Positions 1 through 13,200 of a stretch of DNA of 64,000 nt are shown piece after piece. The stretch comes from Sitta carolinensis (taxonomy: Eukaryota > Chordata > Aves > Passeriformes > Sittidae), in NCBI GenBank assembly GCA_032173965.1, contig CM063288.1, positions 25,824,001-25,888,000 of the forward strand, written 5' to 3'. A program made the translations under genes and the position numbers. Position 1 is the first letter of the stretch; every line of letters starts with the position of its first letter. The notes beneath the pieces are model-generated. The model did no database searches, was not told the DNA's origin, and worked only from the letters and a program-made list of their open reading frames with translations.

Positions 1-2411
1 TGGTAGTGAAAAAAAGAGAGGTGAACCAGGAAAAGGCAAGAGTGGTGGCCTGTTTCAGAACACTGTGGCAGACAGGACAGAGGGATTCCTATTTCAATTG
101 TATACAAACTGAAGTTTAGTTTTGAAAGTGCAGCTGTATTGCAAACTTAGTTTGCTCATGGAAAAATGTTACGCAGTCAGTTTTCAGGGAAGAGTCATCA
201 AGTGATATACAAAAATTGAAATCTAAGTGGGGGAAGAGACTTGATGTCCTAAGCTACTTTAAAGGTACATAAAGGCCATTGATTTCAAATGGCAATCATG
301 GACCTGCAGAGCTCTGACAGCTTTTGAAATTCCCTGTCTAAACCTATGCACAGATTAGGAGCTGGGTTCTGTTCTGAGTTAGACCAGTACAAACTCACGA
401 TGACCTTAGACCGGAAAGCTCCTCTGTAATTTACACCAACGCAACCAAGCAGAACTTAATTCTCAATTCCTATCCTCTCTCCCCCCCTCAGCATTTCCTA
501 AGAAAGAGAAACATGATGTGCAGCAAATATACTCTGCACTAGCTGCAGCTTCATTAGAAGTTTGATGGGCACAAGAACCATTTCAAGACCAAAGTCCCGA
601 AACCAACACATATAAATTAACACCCTCTAAAGTTACATGAATACACAAGCAGATTAAAGAACTAACCATTTGGTATACTAGTTCTCCACTCTTTTTCAGT
701 CAGACATCCCAGACCATTGAAGAAGTTATATGAACACAACAAAAATCGTCTGCAAATCAAACAGTTGTCTCCTCAACAAAGTATGGGTAACATAATTTAA
801 AAATAAATAAAAGCCTTGTCAGATTTGCCTCATTCATAATCTCACTGGGCATTCCTCAATCAGCAGGACAATCACAAGCAGGATTTTGTAGGCTTCAATT
901 AAACTTTTTATGTGATTTAAAAACATTTAAGTGTTACAAACATATTTAAATCACCACTTAAAATATTCGGCTTATATTATTAAGATCTATTTTACCAAGT
1001 ATGAAATAATGACTTCATAACAACAGAAGCAGGAACATAATTTTTGTTTCTTCCACCCACATACACTTGCAATTTCAGAAAAGGACATATGCATCATCCA
1101 CACTCTTTTATATTTAAAGAGGACAGATCATTCAAGAAAAGAGGGATAGTATGATTGCTACAATAGTAAGAAGACACAAGACCTATCCCATTTAAACTCT
1201 GTTCCTTAGGAAGATGGAAGGAGAGGTTTGGGTCAGATATTTTGGTGTGTGCCTGACTGCCAACAAAATTAATTTCTACAGCATCTAAACTTCATTCAGT
1301 GATCCTTTGCTCAGAAAGTTTATTAGGCCTCCCTATTACATGTGCTTAATTTCCTGAAATAGACTAGAATACACACAGGTAGAATAAAATCCATCATCTA
1401 CAGTACAAGACTGAAATGTAGAATTTTCTATTTTCTCTCATCTGCATCTCTGAAATAAACCAAGAAGAGTAGAGACTTGTATTAAACAGGAGCTACTTCT
1501 ACTGTCAAAGTCAGAATACAGGAGCAAGTTTGAGCCCTATAGAGTCATAAGCAAATTCCTTCTTGATAAGGAGATGCAAGTAAACACTTCAGAATCTCTG
1601 CTGCTATTACCACTTGGTTTAAAAAACAAAATTAAAAAGTAATTGTTATTTTCAAAAATCCAAAACCTAGCTGACTCCTTTCTTTAGGAACTGCAATTAC
1701 TACCAAAGAGTGAATACTGTCATTAGCAGGTGATCAGTACAAACAAAACCATCCTGCAGACAGAAGGAATTGTTACCTATTTTGCTTTAGTGATTCCTCT
1801 TTTGGTTAGCCATGACTGCTGATAGGCACCTGCTACTTCCTTAGAAACATTCAGCTTCCCAGAGCATCAAACTCTACAATTGTTGGAGAAACTATATGGC
1901 TCTAAGGGAATTAAAATCTGACCAAGAAAGTCGCACTAGTTAGACATATGAGAAATGCATCCATTTGAAACTTGCAATGGGTCTGACCTAGACTTCTGTG
2001 GATGGGTAGAAACCCAACCTAATTCTTCCTGTTTCAGCTGGGAAATTCCTGTCAGCCTGTCAGGCAAAGAGTTCTGGACAAAGACACACTTGAAAAGGCA
2101 AATCATCAATGCTACAAGGCCACAGTAATTCAGCAAGGAAGGGAATTTCTCACTGGAATCTTCTCTAATCCATGATCTATATTTCAATCCTCCTGTTTAT
2201 CTTTTTTTTTTTTCCTGGATAACTTCATCAAATTTATGGGCAACCAGTCAACTGACCCCTTTGCTACTCAGTGAATTACAAATCATTATAATTAAAAAAA
2301 AAAAACAAAATCAGCATGCAGTAAGAACAGTGACCAGTTCTGGAAGGGGACAACTCCTATTTCTTCACCAAAAGAAGAAAAGTAATTGCTTCTCCCTGCA
2401 CCCCAAGCACG

Positions 2412-2476
<65 letters not shown>

Positions 2477-3046
2477 GAGGTCAAGAGACTATTTCAAGAA
2501 ACTGCAAAATTCATCCTTGAATCATGATCTTGATTTAGGACTTAGTGCACCACTCTCAAATCAATGTGTGCAGCCAAGTTTTCCATGCCAGATGCTACCT
2601 TTGGAAAAAGAGTAAATAAAATAAAAATCAAAATCAAGACTTCTGCCCACTGGAAAACTTTCTACCAGATGCTAATGGGATGGCAAGCACTGATCCAAAC
2701 CCTAGGGAACAGTAACATGCATCAGTGATCTGAGGTATCTTCCCATTTCTAGGTCTTACTGCTAAGATCAATTACATCCAGTAACTGTGCTGTATCCTTA
2801 AGGAATTATTGGGGAACAGTGAACCTGCCTGCAATAAATGAGCACCGGTGCCTAACAAGCACATGTGAATGCTACAGCAAGGTTCACAGAAGGGCTAACC
2901 CTGGTCAGTACTGAAGCAGGGATTTTCTTCTCAACCCCCTCTTAAAAAAAAGGGAAGAGAAGACAGACAAAATAAAGAGAAAGGAAAAAAAGAAAGATAG
3001 AAAACACAGGTCCCCCATCTACCTGCAGGGAGCCAGGCAGACAAGC
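1..3046 (-). other. INO80D: INO80D 3' untranslated region and possible downstream sequence
   Basis: This AT-rich sequence follows the INO80D stop and has no credible coding sequence. INO80D mRNAs in other vertebrates have very long 3' UTRs, so much of this block, or all of it and more beyond the left edge, may be transcribed. One minus-strand AATAAA lies at 1319-1324. A long CA/TG repeat lies at 2415-2473. The UTR end cannot be fixed from the sequence. Confidence 0.6.
2415..2473. repeat. (AC)n microsatellite, about 29.5 units
   Basis: An uninterrupted AC dinucleotide run of 59 nt lies about 0.57 kb past the INO80D stop. In the INO80D transcript it would be a (GU)n tract. Confidence 0.98.
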
Positions 3047-4215
3047 TCAGTTGGAGGTGGTGAAGGGCGCAGATGCATTATTGGTACTGGTAGCTGTGGC
3101 ACCGGTCACTGCGAAGCCCGTGGGAGGAGCTATGGAGCTGTGGCTGGGCTGCAGGTCCTTGGGAATGCCACTGTGGGAGCTCAGCTGGTGCCCAAAGGCT
3201 GCGCTGAACTGAGGGAGCTGTTGTTTAGGGGAGGTGGAGCCCATGAGTTCAGCGGAGGCAGGACCCATGCCACTGAAACTGGTCTGCGGTAACCCCGGAA
3301 GCACACTGGAGCTGTTGGGGGTCACAGTGGCGAAGGCAGGCTGTGTGGTCTCTGAGTGCGAGGTGGTAGGTGGTGTGGACAGGGAGGTGGACAGGAGGTG
3401 TCCATCTGCACCAAGAAGGTTGCTAAACGGAGAGGGGTCCCCAAGATTGACAGGAAGATTTCCCCAGTGAGTTCTGGGGTTGACCACCCCGCTAAGTGGC
3501 ACATCCAGCTGAGTTGGGAGCAAGTGCTGTGCCATCATGGGCATCTCTGCTGAGAAGGTAGCTGCCAAGTTATCACCAGAAAAGGATGTGGTGTGAGGGG
3601 ATGTGATATGGTCACTGTAGGGAGACGGCACATGCTCACTATCATAATGGCTTCCATGGGGTGAGGAGTGTGAATGGTCACTGCTGTATTGCTGTCGTGA
3701 GGTGATCAGGTCATCTGCCTTGCTCAGCAGCTGGGCAGGGTGGGGCCTCTGGGAGGCATGGCTGCCATCATGAAGTCCATGAAACTGTCCTGGGAAGGCT
3801 CTCTCCCCAAGGCCACTCTGGCTTATCAGAGTGGCAGAAGTAAGGCCAACGTTGGCTGGGGCTGAGAACTGCCCCTGGATCTGCCCTGCCAGGGGCGTAG
3901 GTGGGTTGGACAAGGTAGCAGAACGGAGCAAGTTCTCATCCAGCTCCAGACCGAGAAAATTATCATGTACTATACGCCCATTCAACAGCTCCCCCAGATC
4001 CGTGTTAACCTCTCGACTCAAGGACTGCATTCCTGGAGCTCCAGCACCTGTAGAGAACACCCCTATCGCTCTATCTGACAGCTCCTGAACTGGCACACCA
4101 TCTGTCTGTGTAAGTACTCCAATGGTACTCAGGCACTCGAGAGAAGTTACAGCCTGTAGGGCCCGTTCCAGTTCTTCAGCCTCTTCTGTGGTTGGAAGAA
4201 GATCTCCATTTTTAC
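3047..4215 (-). CDS. INO80D: INO80D coding exon 9, terminal (residues 642-1030 and stop)
   Basis: The acceptor is TTTCTGCAG (AG at 4216-4217). The exon begins GKNGDLLPTTEEAEEL and runs through a long Ser/Thr/Pro/His-rich tail with many SH and TS motifs to a TGA at 3047-3049. Similarity to human covers the whole exon and ends at the stop, so the tail is conserved despite its low complexity. Confidence 0.97.
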
Positions 4216-7200
4216 CTGCAGAAACAGGGACACCACCAGTTAGTGCACTGCTCTCAGGTGAGCCTGGCCCTGGCTCTCAAAGGATGAAGATGTACAGACA
4301 GTTCAGTACACAGCTGCATTGTATAATAACCTCCCAGCATGGCTTGCGTTACACAGAAAGTATCATTCATCAGTGTTCACTAGCTAAGCAAGATAAGAAA
4401 ACCATGAAATTACACCTTCCTCTTCAATGGAACTCCCCCTCTCCCCGTTCTCTTCCACATACTACAATAGGAGATGCCTCTTAAACTTCCTAGACTTAAA
4501 GCAAAAATGCTTAAGTAAGATCTTCAATGCTGCAATAACACATGGTCCACAGTCCCTCTTTCTACTTACCACATTACAGCCTGGACCTAAAATTTACACA
4601 GACAGTATAATTTAGGTTAATTTCAATTCAAACACAGTCTGATGTTATGTTATATCAGAAAATGACCAAAGAAATCAAGTACCAAACTCCAGGCTGTTCT
4701 AATTTCTTTGTTATATGTTATAGGTACTGAGCTTTAGAATGCAGAAATTCAAGTACATTTCTGATCAAAAGCTAGTTTCAAATATGTATTTAAAGATTTT
4801 ATTCTCACTCTCTTCTCCTTTAATCAAAGGCCACCATTGACTGTGATTTCAGCCCCACTCGATGGCAGAAAGATGCCATTACTGAGAACACTCTTGATTA
4901 AACTGCAACACTGACAGGCAGTAAAAATGTAAAATGAATTATTAAAATACTAAACCAATTATGATTTTCAGAGCAGTAATTATATGAGCAAGCAGAGAAC
5001 TATGCACACAGCCTTCTTAAAGTCTGCTTTACTTCAGAGCTCACAAACAATCAAGCAAATGCACACTTCCTTCTCTAGAATTTATTACCTCTGTAGGAAA
5101 GCAAGCAACTCCTCAAAATGCAGTTTAGAAACACTCACTTCTACAGTTCACTGACTGTGTTCATGCTAGCATAAAATAAAACAGTACCTTCAAAGAAATC
5201 AAAATCTTGCAAGTCATCGGGCAGCCGCGGCAGGACATCAGAGAAGTCCTCCTGATTCAATTCCAAGTCATGTGGAATGTCTGTGATTTCATTGGCGATA
5301 TCATCAGGCAGCTCATCGGCGCTGAGCTCTGGTGTGGAGGGGCTCCTGAACAGAAAGGAACATTAGTCCCTGGTGTTCAACTCTGCTTGTTCCAAAGGAT
5401 AACTATCAGTGCATATCCATCTACCACAGATGCTTCCCCACACATTTTTTTCTCCATTATCTAGGAAAAAAATGCTTTTAGGTAGTTTCTTTAGGAAGCT
5501 TATACTTAGGCTACTCATTAATTACATAAGAGGCAACATCAGGAACATGATATTTTACCCATCAAACCCAATCATCACTCAAATCCGAAATGACCTACTC
5601 CAAAGGTTTTTGTCAACAGTCACATGGAGATGCAATTTTTAGCCCTGCTTCAGATACTGCTTGGCTGCTTTGTACAGTGCTCACTGGAAATACCCAGGCC
5701 AGCAGTGGGAAACTGGGCAGAACAGCACTGACCGTATGTGGGGTATCTCTACTGGCAGTGAGACACTGGCAGGCATGGTGAGGTTCCCTTGGGGCACTGC
5801 AGGAGGAATGGGTTTCTGGGGCCGGCGTGGGCCTCGCCTTCTCTTCTTCTTGTGTTTTTTGGTAAGTGCAGGTGGCTTCGTTTTTTTCCTGGGTTTCCTC
5901 TGCTGCTGGTGCTGAACTTTACGGGAGCTGTCCCCTCTCAAGAAATTATCCTTTGGGAGCAAAACAATACCAATGGAGCATATTAAGAACAAGTATTATT
6001 TCTCTTGCTTTTTTCACCCTGGTCATTCCACAGACATGTGGAATGTAATGTAAGAGGGACTGTTAGCTTACATCCAGATGCAGTTTCAAAAATTGAGCTG
6101 TTTCCTTCCTCATTGACCCCAATAGCAAAAATAACATAGACCAAATTATGAGGTATTGTAAATTGGAGATTGTGCAGTGTCACTTTAAAAATTATCATAG
6201 AAAACTCTAACTAAATGGTGCAAAACTGTAACCTTTAGCAGCACTACTTTAAGTATTAAAGACAAAACGCTGTTGTCAGGTGGTGTTAATGTGAGTAATT
6301 TGCAGCAGCTGAAGCCAGAATCCTCAGGTGCCTGCTGATGTAACAGAGGGACAGCACTGAGGAGACAAAATTAATACTAGGACCAGGATAAGGATATGGG
6401 TAAACAATTGTTTCTCATTGCTTCTGAACAGCAGTTACTGACACATTAAAAAATAAATCAAACCATCATCAGTCTTCAGTTGCCATCATACTGGGAATGG
6501 CAGAAGATTATATTTGCTACAGAAGTAAACCTTGAGGGACATACTGAAGATAGCTTAGAAGAGGGGGAAACCCCATACGGATATGTGTAGCACAAATCCT
6601 CACATTTTAATCAAAAAAACTGTAATTCACAATTATTGGAGACAATGGAAAAAACAGTAACAAGAAACTTTCAATAACCCAACAAAACAAAAAAGGCAGT
6701 TTTACACCTAATTGAAGGTAGGACAAGAAGCCTTGAAGGACAGAAGTGAGCTTGTGAATTAATCCTAAAAGTTTTGTTCTGGAAGATTGGTGTCATAAAA
6801 GGAGATCGGAGGACATCAACTTCACTTCTCCATTGTCTCAACTTGAGGTAGGCCACTGCTTTTACTCTGGGATCCATGGATCCCTGAAGGAGGTTAAAGA
6901 TAAATTCTAATAGCTACTAAAAAACAAATAAAGTTGCAAACCCATTATTTGGGTCCTTGTAATTGCTACCTACATTTCCTTTAGGAAGTACTTTAGGCCC
7001 CGTGTACTGAGACTGTTTAAGATGCAGTGTTCCTAATACCACACTCATACTATCAGGAGTGAGTCCCAGCAAAATGACCACAAGATCTTTCACAATAGTC
7101 TTCTATTTCTCAATTTAATACAATAATCGAATTCCCTCCAGTAAAGAATATTCCCATGTATACTTTACTATATCCTCAAAACTACATAAAAGATTTTCAC

Positions 7201-10200
7201 AACATACTTTATACTAATTGGGAATGTTTGGCAAGTTTTACCCTTTTAAGAAAAAACCAGCATACAAGCTCTTAAGTTCATAAACTTGCTAGTTGTCAAG
7301 GAAGACTTCATAGGAAAACTGGGGTTAAAACTCCTGATCATCCCAATACACTAATAAATACAATGATGGCTTTGTACTTACCATTTTTTTGGCATGTTCC
7401 TCACACAGAGGCGTCTGATGTGTAATGTCAAAAACTGGCACAGAGCACTGTTGACCATCTGCAAACTTGGCTGTGCAACTCGAGAAGAGCTGCTGAGAAC
7501 GGTTCAATAAGATATCTGTGCATTTCTGCATCAGGAATAACACAAGACAATGGAGGAGGAACGCCCTTTGATTTATCTATCTGATAAAGATCAGAGCATT
7601 CAACTCTATCTGTCCATAGATACTACTTTTAATGACTGCCTTAAGTTTGCTATTCAAGTTCAAAGCTAGGTAAGGCTCAACCCAACTTCTAATGTGAAAA
7701 AAACTGCATTCATGCAGAATCTCTAATGATTTTATTATATACTGAGATAGTTTTATAAAAGCAGCCATTTCATTAATGAGTTCTTCGAAAAAAGAAGCCT
7801 TTTCCTGGAGTCTTAATCAATAGATCAATAGTAGCAGTTGGAACCGTGTAGTCAACAGGACTATTTCCTTACAGACTAATGACAATCCATACTGAAACAT
7901 TAAAGAAAGAGTATTTCTTAATTCAATCTTTTAAGGTACATTCTTGACATTTATCTTTACAGCACAGACAAAGAAGTTTCAAGATCCTTCCTGCTCCTCT
8001 GAAAAAAAAAAGATGTGCAAGCAGACAGAAAGGTCAAGCAAATCCACATGTAAGCTTGCTGAAATTTCCTTCAGAAAAATCCTAAGCAGGAGTAAAAATG
8101 TTTCCAGACTTACAGTAAATCAAAGAGATATTTCATTGTGTCTTTTTTTTCAAACATTAGAAGCACCCCTTCCATCTTGAACAGTTCTCAGACCTCAACA
8201 TCACTATGTATGTTTATAAAGTGTTAAAACATAAAAAAAAAAAAAAAAAAAAAATAATTAGAAACCTGCAAAACAATCCAGATAGCAGACTTGGATGCAT
8301 GGGTCAGAACCAAGAACCTTTTTATTTTAGAGAAGAAAATGCAGAAAGAAAAAATGGGCATCCATGCAAAATCACTACTCTTGACTACTCTGCTCTACAC
8401 ACAGCAAGACCACTTAAAATTAAAAAAAATACCCAGACAAAAATATCTCATCAGATTCATGAGACAAATCCCAAACACAGCTGTACACCATTGTTTTCTC
8501 TCAGAGAGGTTTTTGAACTGCTCTACAGACTGCTTTTAAGTGGCCTGCAAAAAATCAAGTAATAAAAACAAGGCATCTGCAAAACAAAATGATGGGAAAG
8601 GTGCTGCAGTCTGATAGTAGCTGAACACATCAGCACTAGTCACTTTTAATACCAAAACCAAAAGTTCCAAAAAAAGGAGTCACCCCAACAAAAGCACCAC
8701 CAATACTTCACTAAAACAAGAGGGACAAAGTCTGCAGAACTTTTAAGTATTACAGGTCATAACTCTGCATTTTTATAGTCTTCAGAACCAAAACTTACAT
8801 CTAATGTGCTCTCTTCTTTCTGTGCTCTTCAGCCATTGACTTTTAAAATCCTTTCCAGATCTTGCTTGAAATTCCAAGCACAGGGAACCCTTCCTCATCT
8901 GGACTATGAGGTTCTATGACTCCTATTGTGTTTCTTTAAACAATGAAAAATATTATTTCCATTTTTCTAGTCAGTGTAAGCCATCTTTTTATACTATGTA
9001 TAAAAACCTTTTTCCATAAAATTGTCATGGGAAGGTGGTTTATTGGAACCTACTAAGAGCTGTATGAAAGCCAAGAGGTTGAAAGTCACATGGTTTGCAC
9101 CAAGTCATTGTGAAGGACGATCATTTTGTAAAGGTTTCTTACACCCACTAAATACAGGCCACAAAGCAAAATGATGTTCCTCTTATAGATACCAGTAGCA
9201 AACTAATCCTCACTGTCTACAGACCCAAATCACACAGCCAAATTAAAAGCAAAGGACTTGATGACACACTAACAAATAAATATTTCTTTGTGAAAACTTA
9301 GTTATCATGCAAAAATCTAACAAAGAAACCCCTCCTAAAACGGATCAGCTTCCATGCCTGAATGCAACTCCCAAACAGAGTTAAGAGGATACGCTGAAAA
9401 CAGTGCCTGGTGAATGGAAGGGCCTTGTTAGTGCACTGCTCTCCCTTCGAAGTCCCACTGCAGGTTGTTGGTTCTGCATCTCTCTGCCTTGCTTGGCTTG
9501 TGCTGAAAAGAAAGTATAAAAGTGTTTACAGACAAACCCTCAGTCTCAGGTGGTTAGTCAACACAATTATTATACCAAACGTGGCAGTAGGATGAAAGAT
9601 TGTAACACACGTGTGTGTGTCATGATCCAGATGGGTGCACACTACTACCAGGCTCTACACAGGGACACAGAATTGATGTCAATGACAGGTGAAGGTGTGA
9701 CTGTAGTAACAGGATTATTTCTTATTTCACAGGGCCTTAATTGTAATGAGAGGTGCTATGTGCTACTACCATGTAAATATTACACCTTGCAACAGAAATG
9801 GCAGCAGTAGGTGAGTGTCAACACAGGTGACCCTCAAAATGAGGTCGTTTTTTAGAATTCAATGTACTGGGTATGCCTAGATGGGAATCAAGTGCACTTC
9901 CAAGCCTGTTCATAAATCAAAACATGCCGAGCATCCCCAGAGCTTACATGCAAGCATGTGCTCAGGCAAACTAAGACTGAGCTCTGGAGTGGCAGAGCCT
10001 GAGCGTGCTCAACATGGATTAAAGCTCTCCTTCATCAACGTGCTACAGCCCAATCCACCAGCAGGTGCCCAGAGCTGGGTGCTTCCCCAGCACAGCCTCT
10101 GTGCTTTGAGCCTGAGCTGCAAGCAGGCGATCAGACAGCAGTGTGGACGAGTACTCAAGCGTTGCACAGCTCGCTTGGGGTTAGCCTGCTCTCCAGGCAT

Positions 10201-13200
10201 GTGTCACCTTCATGGAGATAAAGCTGGCGATTCCAGGGCTGACTTGCACCTCTGTACACGTTGTTTTCTAGGTTGACAAAAAGCTGTCTGTAGCCTGACT
10301 GTTTTCCTTCAGCCATTTCTGTCATCAACTGCACTTTGACTGAGCAAAGTTTTAGTTAGCAGTATTACTCCTGTGAAAAATTTTGTATCTGAAAAGACTC
10401 TGTGGTTACTTAAACTGACCAGAGCAGTGATGACAGGCATACCTGGCTTTGCTGGTCTACTCAAAAGAATGTAAATTTTTTTTGCTTAATAAAAGGCAAA
10501 AATAATAGGGAAAAAAAACAGTAAGAGCTTGTCAGTTCAGGTGAACTTTTGCTGTAGTTTAAGTTTGGAGAAATTTATACACAACTTTGTAAACTAGTAA
10601 TGGACTTCTGTATTACAGCTCAGAGCAACTCTTCAGAATCAGTCCACCTCCCCAGCAATGAACCCACCAACTGTCATGAACCACATCCCACTGTCCAGGA
10701 ACAAAAGCATCCCATTACATAGAATATACTCTCAGTACCTAGCTCCAATCTGCATCTCATACTACCCGCTACACCCCACAGTCACACGTCTTGTAAAGCA
10801 AAACCACAACAGCAAAAGGATGCTTCTGATACCCCAAATGTAACACCAGGGTTCACACAGTCTGTTCCTGCACGAATATGAATCAACCAACTATCCACAT
10901 GCTGAGAGCTGGAGGGATGTTGACATTATCTAGAAAGAATTCCCACAGAAGATAACCTTCAAAGTTGTTAGAAGTTATGTATTTTGTTGCTAAGTTTTAT
11001 TTTATGTTAGATTGAGTTAAATCTAACAAAAAGCATGAGCTTAAATTTGGTTTGATGGGAAGATAATTAAGAGGAGGTACAGATTTTTCAAAAAAACCTG
11101 TGTGAAGAACAAAATCTGAATTGAAGCAGTGAACTACAGACCAGACTGCACACCTTCTACTGGCCTAGTAAAGGACCAGATATTTAGGCCCAGAAACTGT
11201 TGAACAAACCATCCTCATTTTAAAACATAGCTGGAGAAGGCCTGTCTTCATGGAAAACTCGGCATGCCATGTTTATTTTACTCCACCAACAGGCATTTAT
11301 GCACCGTGTGTTTTCTTCCTTGTGCATGACTACCAATTTCAGAGTTCGGCATTTCAGCTGCTGGATGCTCAGCCCATCTCCACCCCGGCCCAGCCCCAGG
11401 CTCCTGCAGTCAGAGGGCAGGTCTAACCTGGTACAAGCACACGTAGCTCTCCGGAGTTCCTGTAAGAGCTGCCCCGCGCGCTCCGGCTCTCTGCTGGCCG
11501 CCTGCAGCAAGGCTTTCCGGAGCGTGTGCCGGCATTTCTTCTGGCGAGATTCTGCCCGCTCCAGGCGGCAGAGGTGCTTGTATTTCTGCTGAAAGTAAGT
11601 GCAAAGTCTGGTCACCCTGGAACTCCTGTCATCTGCATTGTCATCATCGGACCTGAAGAAGGGAAAATAAAAACAAAGATGCTTTAAGTTACTTTTTTTC
11701 CCCACTAAGCTAATTTGTCATTTTAACAGAATTGTTAAGTTGGCATCCATCTTCTAGCCACGCAAATATCCAAACACTGAAAAATCAGGCAGTTACTTGA
11801 GAAATAGCAAGAGCAGGACCCCTTTTAAATTCCAAAGGTATTTGCCCTTCTTAATATGTCATTATTAGAGATTACATCAATTTATCAAGTCTGACACATT
11901 TAAATGTCTAGAGCCTGCTGTTCAAAAAGAAACCTATACTGTTAACCTTTATTTACTGTAAATGTCTCAGCAAATGAGACTAGTGCTTAAATCAAAGTGC
12001 AAATAATGGAGAAGACAAGGGTGGGGAATTGTGCAGTGGAAATTTATTGACGAACGATCATGCTGGAGAAGATGGTCAAATTCTAACAAGTACCTAAACT
12101 GCTGACTTCTTCCAATTCCTTTTACTCTGCCAGGCAGTGTATTCCTTTATAAACCAAAATACACACTAACACACCTAATAGCTGATACTGATTTCCTCTT
12201 ACTGCAAAGTTGCAGTTGAGTTACAGTTCAGTAGTAGAGAAGAAATTCACACTTAACTCAAAGATTCTGAGAGAAAGCTCAGAACAGGGCTAAGCAATGA
12301 CTGGATGAAGGACTAATCCAATTCTTTGTTTGCTTAAGAAAGCCCTCCTCCATTTATCTTGGCTCTCTGGATGTCCGGGCACATATCAACAGGATCATCA
12401 AACCGTGTCAACACATACAGTTAAACTGAGTAAAAGTCATGAAACAGAAAATCATCACTGGAACTTGTTAAAACAACAAGGTCCATGAAGCTACCCAGAA
12501 GTTCTCCACAACAAGCACTCATTTACAGAATGAGTTTTTTGTTCATGGAGCAACAAAATGCATGTGCTGAATCTAAGCAGACTCTGTTCAGTTTTTCCTC
12601 TAATTTTTTTTTTTTTTTTTTTTTTTTTATAGAACAAAGAAACTTTCTCCCAACTTTCTTATCTGTAACACAAAGAAAGGGCAGGGGAGAGAAGAGAAAT
12701 CCAAACAAATGAAGCAAACCAAAAGCTGGCAACTTTCAGAGCCCATGGGACTGAATGAGCTGACACCCAAACCTGTGCACAACAAAGGAGGGCACCACTG
12801 AGATGCAAGAGATGTGAAATACCAGTCATGATATTTACCAAATAAAGTAAGATCCAGAAATGCAGACGGCAGATCTGTCCCTGAAAGCCAATATGGTGAA
12901 GACCTACTTTCTTTTCTGGAAACTCTGACTCTATTTACACAGGCCAAATGGGAGACTGCAGACATATCCACTATAAGGCTTTCCACGAAAACGCTGCAGC
13001 AGCAAACACGGCCTTTGACACAAATGCATGTTTTTGTGAAGTTTTATATAAAGTCAAATATACTATGCATTTTGTCTGTTAAAACAGATTACAGCTTATT
13101 TTCTAGAAGCATAAAGTACAAATAATTAACCTCTGCAGCTACATGCTTAGCAGCAAATATAACTTGTTAAAAATATTTAGCATATGTAATGTTTAGAATA

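Noticed and set aside
2261..2527. 88-codon plus-strand frame
   Set aside because: Its length comes from the AC microsatellite, read as alternating Thr-His; it is not a gene.
4122..4484. 120-codon plus-strand frame
   Set aside because: It lies partly antisense to the INO80D terminal exon and runs into the intron, with no similarity to any protein.
8206..8562. A22 run with an adjacent open frame as a retrocopy
   Set aside because: No upstream sequence resembles a known mRNA or SINE, and the frames around it are Lys/Asn-rich products of AT-rich sequence.
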